Assembly (NCBI RefSeq): GCF_027595985.1
Contig: NC_073305.1
Location: 119,134,114 to 119,198,113, forward strand
Reading direction: 5' to 3'
Length of the DNA stretch: 64,000 nt
Origin: Sorex araneus
Lineage: Eukaryota; Chordata; Mammalia; Eulipotyphla; Soricidae
This document shows, piece after piece, positions 58,546 to 64,000 of the stretch. How positions within the stretch are numbered: position 1 is the first letter of the stretch; the number at the start of each line of letters is the position of its first letter. A program made the translations under genes and the position numbers. The notes beneath the pieces are model-generated. The model had not been told where the DNA came from, made no database searches, and was given only the letters and a program-made list of their open reading frames with translations.

Positions 58546-59135
58546 AGCAGTTTAAATTCTATACTATCTTCTCACTAACTTAGATGCTATACCCAAACTT
58601 TAAGGAATTGAAATACGCATTAGAAACCTGTTGGGAAATCCACAACCCGAGGAACGAAGCTTCCCAAACAGGGAAATGCACTGTGATGAAGCCAGATTTT
58701 TGTATTCTGTGATTTCTTTTTATAAATTCACCAGTTTTGACTTCTTGCTAAGAGTCTGGGCAAAGGACAAGGTTAGCAAGTAGGGACAGCAATAAACAAC
58801 TTTCTTACTGTCCTAGGGGAGCAATGCAATTTAAAAAAATGGAGTTCAGGACTGTATAGGCAACTAACAGATGAAAGGAAGGACAATATATTGTGGGAAA
58901 TAAATTTCAAAAATTGACCTGCTGATTTAGTGCAATAGGGAAATATTTTATTTTTAAAGCAGATTCATGTTTCAGTAATAAAATCATTGTGGAGGTACAA
59001 AAATAATTGTTTACCAACTGCAAAAAAACAAAACCACATTTTTATCAACAGATTTTTGCAAGGGGGTATCTCAGCTATGTTTTGCAAAATGGCTAATTTG
59101 AAAGGCTAATTTGATGGCAACTTACATTTAAAGAC

Positions 59136-59388
59136 AGGACTGGAGAGATAGCACAGCGGGTAAAGGTGTTTGCCTTGCACATGGCTGACCCGGGTTTGAT
59201 TCCTCCGTCCCTCTCAGAAGCCCGGCAAGCTACGAGAGTATCCTGCCTGCACAGCAGAGGCTGGCAAGCTACCCGTGGTGTATTCAATATGCCAAAAACA
59301 GTAACAACAAGTCTCACAATGGAGATGTTACTGGTGCCCGCTCAAGCAAATCGATGAACAACGGGACAACAATGCTATAGTGCTACAT
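59136..59388 (+). mobile_element. SOR SINE, type B
   Basis: Near-consensus type B with B box 'gggtttgattcc', duplicated 'ggcaagcta' motif and ending ACAATGCTATAGTGCTAC. The flanks share only acatt-like sequence. Confidence 0.92.
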
Positions 59389-59545
59389 TAAAAATGAAAT
59401 TCATTCTCTGGTCATTTCAGAGAGACAATTTTGACTAAAGTAATGTAATGCTGGACCTACTAGAGAGGTAAGACTGGGTTTGCCTCTTATCTTACAGTTA
59501 CAACCACAACAATTTTGTTTCTTTTACCCCAATAAGCAGGGTGTT

Positions 59546-59720
59546 TGACGCTGGAGTGGGAATACAGTTAGGAAGAGATGCTTTCCTTGAATTTTGCCCA
59601 CCAGGATTCTATTCCCAACATCTCATATGATCACCCTTAGCCCCCATCTACCAGGAGTGATCCTCTCAATACACAGCCAGGAGGAAGCCCTGAGCAGATG
59701 TGCACCTTCCCCCCTGAAAA
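59546..59720 (+). mobile_element. Diverged type A SINE
   Basis: 'gacgctggagtgggaataca' head, 'tcccaacatctcatatgatc' middle and 'cacagccaggaggaagccc' tail. Confidence 0.75.
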
Positions 59721-60189
59721 ATGTAGAGTGTTCAATATAAAACTTCCATGTGCACAAAGAAATAAGATTTTTTTTAATTCAAACAAATTCACACACTGGA
59801 TGGTTGTGAGAAAAAGGACTTAAAACAACTACAGTTTATAAATTCAGAAAAATTTGCTAAGAAGTTTTAACAGAAAATTAAAGTGTATATTGAAACATTT
59901 AATGAAATTTCTAGAAATAAAAATACACTAAAATTTGAAATATTTCATTAAAAACAAATTCAAACAGCAGAAATAGTTTTTATAGTAGGTTAAAATACCT
60001 TGACAAAACCACAGAAAAGATATGGATAATACTTGAGAGAGAGAAAATACCATAAAATCTAATGCATGCAATTATAGACTCTAAAGTGAAAGGGAACAAA
60101 TAAACAGAACTAAAATTTAATAAAAATAGATGGACATTTTCCAAATTGCTGAAACATATTAAGCTACAGATTTAGATATTCATATGACT

Positions 60190-60440
60190 TGGGCATACAG
60201 TTCTAAGAGGCAGTGTACACGGGGAGCAGGTGTGAGGCCTTAAGTGTGATCCCAGGCACCATATGTCTTCATCCCAAACACTGCAGGTTCTAACTTTGGT
60301 GACCCCTAGATAGTGTCAAGAGTGGCCTTAAGTCTCTCATGACTACTGGGTCTTGAGCATGCTAGTTGCTGGCCAGCCACTGCAGAGCTCAGAAGTTTGG
60401 GGAATGATCTCCCACAATAAGCAGAGCTGGGAGTTCTCCC
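60190..60440 (+). mobile_element. Old SINE of a second family
   Basis: 'gtgatcccaggcaccatatg', 'ggtgacccctagatagtgtc' and 'gcagagctgggagttctcc' align with the units at 26800 and 44665. Confidence 0.55.
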
Positions 60441-60999
60441 TATAATAGGATGTGGTCATCTAAATAAATTTCAAATGAGATCTCCTATGAACTATAAGTC
60501 TATATACAAAAATTTTAAAAATGGTAAAAACCTTGAAATCACCAAAAGGAAACAAGAATCATATTTCAAAAGAAAAAATATACTGATCAAGCTGAGTTTT
60601 AAGACTCAGCGAAAATTATATCCAAAAGTTTTTCAAAGCATATTTCAAATAGTTAACATTTTAGTTTTATGATCACTAATTAACATTAGTTTTGTGTTAA
60701 CTGGCAATATCAAATTAAATAAAAATTAAAGAGATCTCATCAGAGAGAAGGACCGCGATTCAAGAGAATACTAGGATAGGAGAAGACATCAAGAGAAATA
60801 AAATTTAGCAAAGATGTAAGTAAATACATAATAATACTGATTATACAAAAAAATCATCAATAAAGATATTTAAAATACATGAGTTAAAATGCATGTAACT
60901 AGTAAGCAAAATCAAGAGGTTAACAAGTAATGCTTATAAAGGTTTTCACATTGATTATTAGGTAGCAGGGAGTAATAATACAAATTACATATTTATGTA

Positions 61000-61247
61000 G
61001 CACTGTAGCACTGTTGTCCAGTTCATCGATTTGCTTGAGTACGCACCAGTAACATCTTTATTGTGAGACTTATTGTTACTGTTTTTGGCATATTGAATAC
61101 ACCACGTGTAGCTTGTCAGGTTCTGCCATGCAGGTGGGATACCCTCAGTAGCTTGACGGGCTCTCCGAGAGGGATGGAGGGGGAATCGAACCCGGGTTGG
61201 CCGTGTGCAAGGCAAACGCCCAACGTGCTGTGCTATAGCTCCAGTCC
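61000..61247 (-). mobile_element. SOR SINE, type B
   Basis: Full reverse-complement type B, head intact at right ('tgtgctatagctccagtcc'), left end GTAGCACTGTAGCACTGTTG without a T-tract. Confidence 0.93.
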
Positions 61248-62089
61248 TGAATTAAATTTTTGTGTTATGGCATCTAAAGCAAGTAATACATAAAACATAT
61301 GAATAATAAACATGTATGACTAAGAAAAAATGGAAATTAATCTGAAGGATGCCAAAAATAACTATAAGAGGAAGGAAACAAATAACAAATATTTTAAATA
61401 GTAGATTAGTGCATATATGTCTGTTGGCAATTAAATTAAGTATAATTGCATTAACCATCCAAGGAAAAAACAAACCTATATTACAGGAAAAAAAGATTTT
61501 GTGTTGCTTACAAGAACCACACCCTAAATAAAGATAACTGAAAAATTACAAGATTAGATAAGTACATACATGAAGATAAAGCAGAAAAAAGTTAGCAAAT
61601 ATTCACTAAATCTGAAAGTGTGCACTTTTAAAAATAATTGTTAATAGTTATAATAAGTACAACAGTTATTCTTTATTCTTATGCAGGAATAATAAGGAAT
61701 GATAAAAATATGTGTTTGATTTAAATAGAACAAAAGTCAACAAAATATTTCTGGTGCTTAAAGTAAGTCACTTTGTACATGAAAATCATAAATATTAACA
61801 TTATTAAAACCAGGTTTTCTTGATTTTAAGATAAAATACAAATATATATATCAAAATAGAGCATTTTTGACAGGTTACTCTTAGAAACTGATAGAATAAA
61901 AAATAGTAATTGAAGTAGCTATCTGAGAAATAATAAATCAGCATAAAAAATTTATAGACAATCAAAGGTGTATTGCATTGCCATTTATATTAAATATGTC
62001 AGTAACTGAAGTGACTATATATGATTATATAAAGAAGGTATATACATTTATATGATTGAAGACAGAGATAATCTACTTACATAGTCATC

Positions 62090-62340
62090 CATAGAGAATA
62101 TAAAATTTTGTCTTTCTCATGAAAATAAATGACTTGAGGAATACTCAAAGGAAAGTAAATCAGAAGAAAAAAGGCAATAATTGCATGATTTCACCAAAGT
62201 CAGCAATGTAAGAATATAGAATTGAAAACAAATGAAACAAGATTAAAGGACATTTTATTTATCACTGATAATAGAACGAAGATTACCCTAGGCAAGGGGC
62301 ATATGAAGGGACATATGGAGGAGTAGGAATAAACAGATAA
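62090..62340 (+). mobile_element. L1 3' end remnant
   Basis: 'gcaataattgcatgatttcacc', split by changes, and 'aaaacaaatgaaacaagatt' resemble the end of L1 ORF2. They are probably the 3' part of the L1M starting at 59860, with the region between heavily decayed or deleted. Confidence 0.5.
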
Positions 62341-62344
62341 AAGC

Positions 62345-64000
62345 AAAATAAGAACTGATATAAATGAGCTTAAAAGCAAATTTTAAAGAATTTTAAAATA
62401 TTTTAGCAATATGATTAATAAATGAGGTATTTTTGCACATACACATATTCTAATAAAAACAACTTGGTTCTAAATATTCATTTTGTCATTTCTTATTTGC
62501 ATTGTAATCTAAACTAAATACTAATACATAACTATACCAACTATACCTATTTCCGTATGTATATTCTAACTTTACCCAGACAAAATCTACTTACAAAAGC
62601 TTGGTAACTATCAAATAGCTAATAAAGTAGCAAGTCCTATGTCTATTAGATAATACTCAGTTACTGAATAGGTTGAATCTGTTATTCCACTACATTTATT
62701 GTCTTTCATCTTGGGAACACCTGTTACTTATATTTCAATGAATAGAGACATGGAATTGGCAATTTTGTATACTGGTGAATATGTGATAATCAACAAAATT
62801 GACAGTACACCTGTGTTACCGAAAGTATAAATTTATTATAGAATTAGATTAGACCAAATATTAAAAGGGAAAACTTCATCTGTATAAAATACATTTGTGG
62901 AAAAAATTTTTTACTCACTATTATCCATACTTTATTTATGGATTAATCAAAAATGCAAAATAAATTAAAATCCTAAATTTAGTGTTACAAACATAAAAAG
63001 TTATAAATCTCCAAGTGTATTAGAAGAATACATTGCTTTACTGCAACGTATTAAATAATCATTTTCCATACTGTATTTCATGATAATGTTTTAAATATTG
63101 AGCATCTATATAAGACAAAGATGATAAATGTGCTCTCTACAGAAAAAAGTTATATACATTATTACATTTTTTCTAGTCCATACTACCATTTTGTTATTAA
63201 CTGAAAAATCTAAATTAAAAAAAAATATATATATAAATCTACAGGTTCCTTCTCACAAATTGAAATTGCACATTGTCAATTGTTTACTTTTCTTTATTAA
63301 GTAAACCATTTCTTTGCAAATACAGCCCTAAATAGCTAATTAGATTTCCTAATAGCACTAGCAACCATCATGGGGATAATGTACAAGAATTGTTCCATCA
63401 GCAAAATTAAAGGGGAAAACCACCTAACACTTTTTTTTGTTTTGCTTTGCAATTTAAACTTCAATGGCTTTTTTTTCATATTTTTTAATATGGCAAATCA
63501 TTGCTTTCTCTAGAGCTTACATTAATGGCAAAGGACCAAATTACAAGAGTAGGCTAATTTGCACCCAAGCATTTCATATTAATGAAATAGATTTTTCAGA
63601 TACATACCCTTCCCATGTTATTCCTTCTCAATTCCTAGTATAATTGGGAAGTACAATTGACTGAATTGTTTCCTCAAAATACCTCACTAGCTATAAGTAA
63701 AGAATGAATGTTCCCTTGAGAGAAATGGCATCAGCAGTCGCTGTGAATATTAGTATCTTTTGAATAGAAAGTGAGAAAATAAAAATATATAGTGAATGTG
63801 AGAGAGTGGAATTACAAAGCTTATGTAAAAGGTGCCTTTATACTATTTCCATATAAAAATGAAGAAATCTTCATTTTGTGCAGATCACTCAATTTTATTT
63901 AAGAGTAGAAACATGTTTTCATGTTGTGATTGACAAATCATATAAACTATGTCATACATCTCTGTTTTCTTCATTATCAACCAGCAGAATGACTCTGTTC
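62345..64000. other. AT-rich DNA; possible conserved non-coding block at 63270-63660
   Basis: No gene was recognised. 63270-63660 is free of repeat signatures and dense in TAATTA/ATTAG-type homeodomain cores. Confidence 0.4.

Larger units (their letters stand above)
59860..61560 (+). mobile_element. Decayed L1M: ORF1, spacer and endonuclease region
   Basis: Plus-strand ancient L1, with ordered remnants: ORF1 code ('gaaatttctagaaataaaaa', 'cattttccaaattgctgaaa', 'gactcagcgaaaattatat'), spacer-like sequence (60720-60850), and ORF2 endonuclease code ('ttgtgttgcttacaagaacc', about 61495-61520). It is interrupted by an older SINE (60190-60440) and a type B SINE (61000-61247). No frame is intact. 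Confidence 0.6.

Noticed and set aside
58625-58830. Possible old LTR ('tgttgggaaatccacaaccc', 'agcaataaacaactttct')
   Set aside because: Only a polyadenylation-like AATAAA and a TG start; no partner copy or duplication.
1472-61247. CRISPR-like spaced repeats
   Set aside because: The recurring motifs are dispersed SINE copies at irregular distances and in both orientations in a mammalian genome.

Overview
This is a stretch of AT-rich mammalian nuclear DNA with no recognisable host protein-coding gene, exon, rRNA or functional tRNA. The only long open reading frame is the C-terminal half of a LINE-1 ORF2 (4355-6445, minus strand). The organism is most likely a shrew (Soricidae, probably Sorex). 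The reason is that the dominant short repeat has a tRNA-like Pol III head (A box near 'tagcacagcgggtagg', B box 'ggttcgattcc') that I recognise as the soricid SOR SINE. Ancient placental repeats (MIR, MER5A, L1M) confirm a mammal.

Layout. 1-9.6 kb: two related antisense ERV-like LTRs (1-1480 and about 8100-9345), a third unrelated LTR (3269-6762) split by a SINE and then by a young L1, and several SINEs. 9.6-22 kb: mostly unique AT-rich DNA with scattered SINEs, MIR, MER5A, GA microsatellites and a short young L1 copy (19323-19680). 22.2-23.7 kb: tandem GC-rich monomers beside an L1-like 3' end. 24-43 kb: AT-rich DNA with old SINEs, L1M pieces and microsatellites. 43.5-57.5 kb: the most unusual part, holding three copies of a composite retroelement (43499-44513, 54675-55239, 55767-56428), each bounded by its own target-site duplication, plus a different composite with tandem 5' monomers and an L1-like tail (56743-57525). 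47.3-49.2 and 59.9-62.3 kb: decayed L1M elements interrupted by younger SINEs. 62.3-64 kb: AT-rich DNA with a possible conserved non-coding block.

Two SOR SINE architectures share the same tRNA-like head. Type A ends in an A-rich tail. Type B has a different, internally duplicated body and ends in GACAGTG or ACAGTGCTAC repeats with no poly(A). Where I could identify target-site duplications, several type A and L1 copies fit L1-like TT/AAAA sites and the type B copies do not. The three composites combine an L1-5'UTR-like monomer with a type B-like 3' end and also lack poly(A). The window is best read as a record of retrotransposition, in which autonomous L1 probably supplied the machinery for type A SINEs while the mobilising partner of type B and the composites is open.

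All family names come from recalled consensus patterns, not from a database search. Boundaries are approximate unless a target-site duplication is given.
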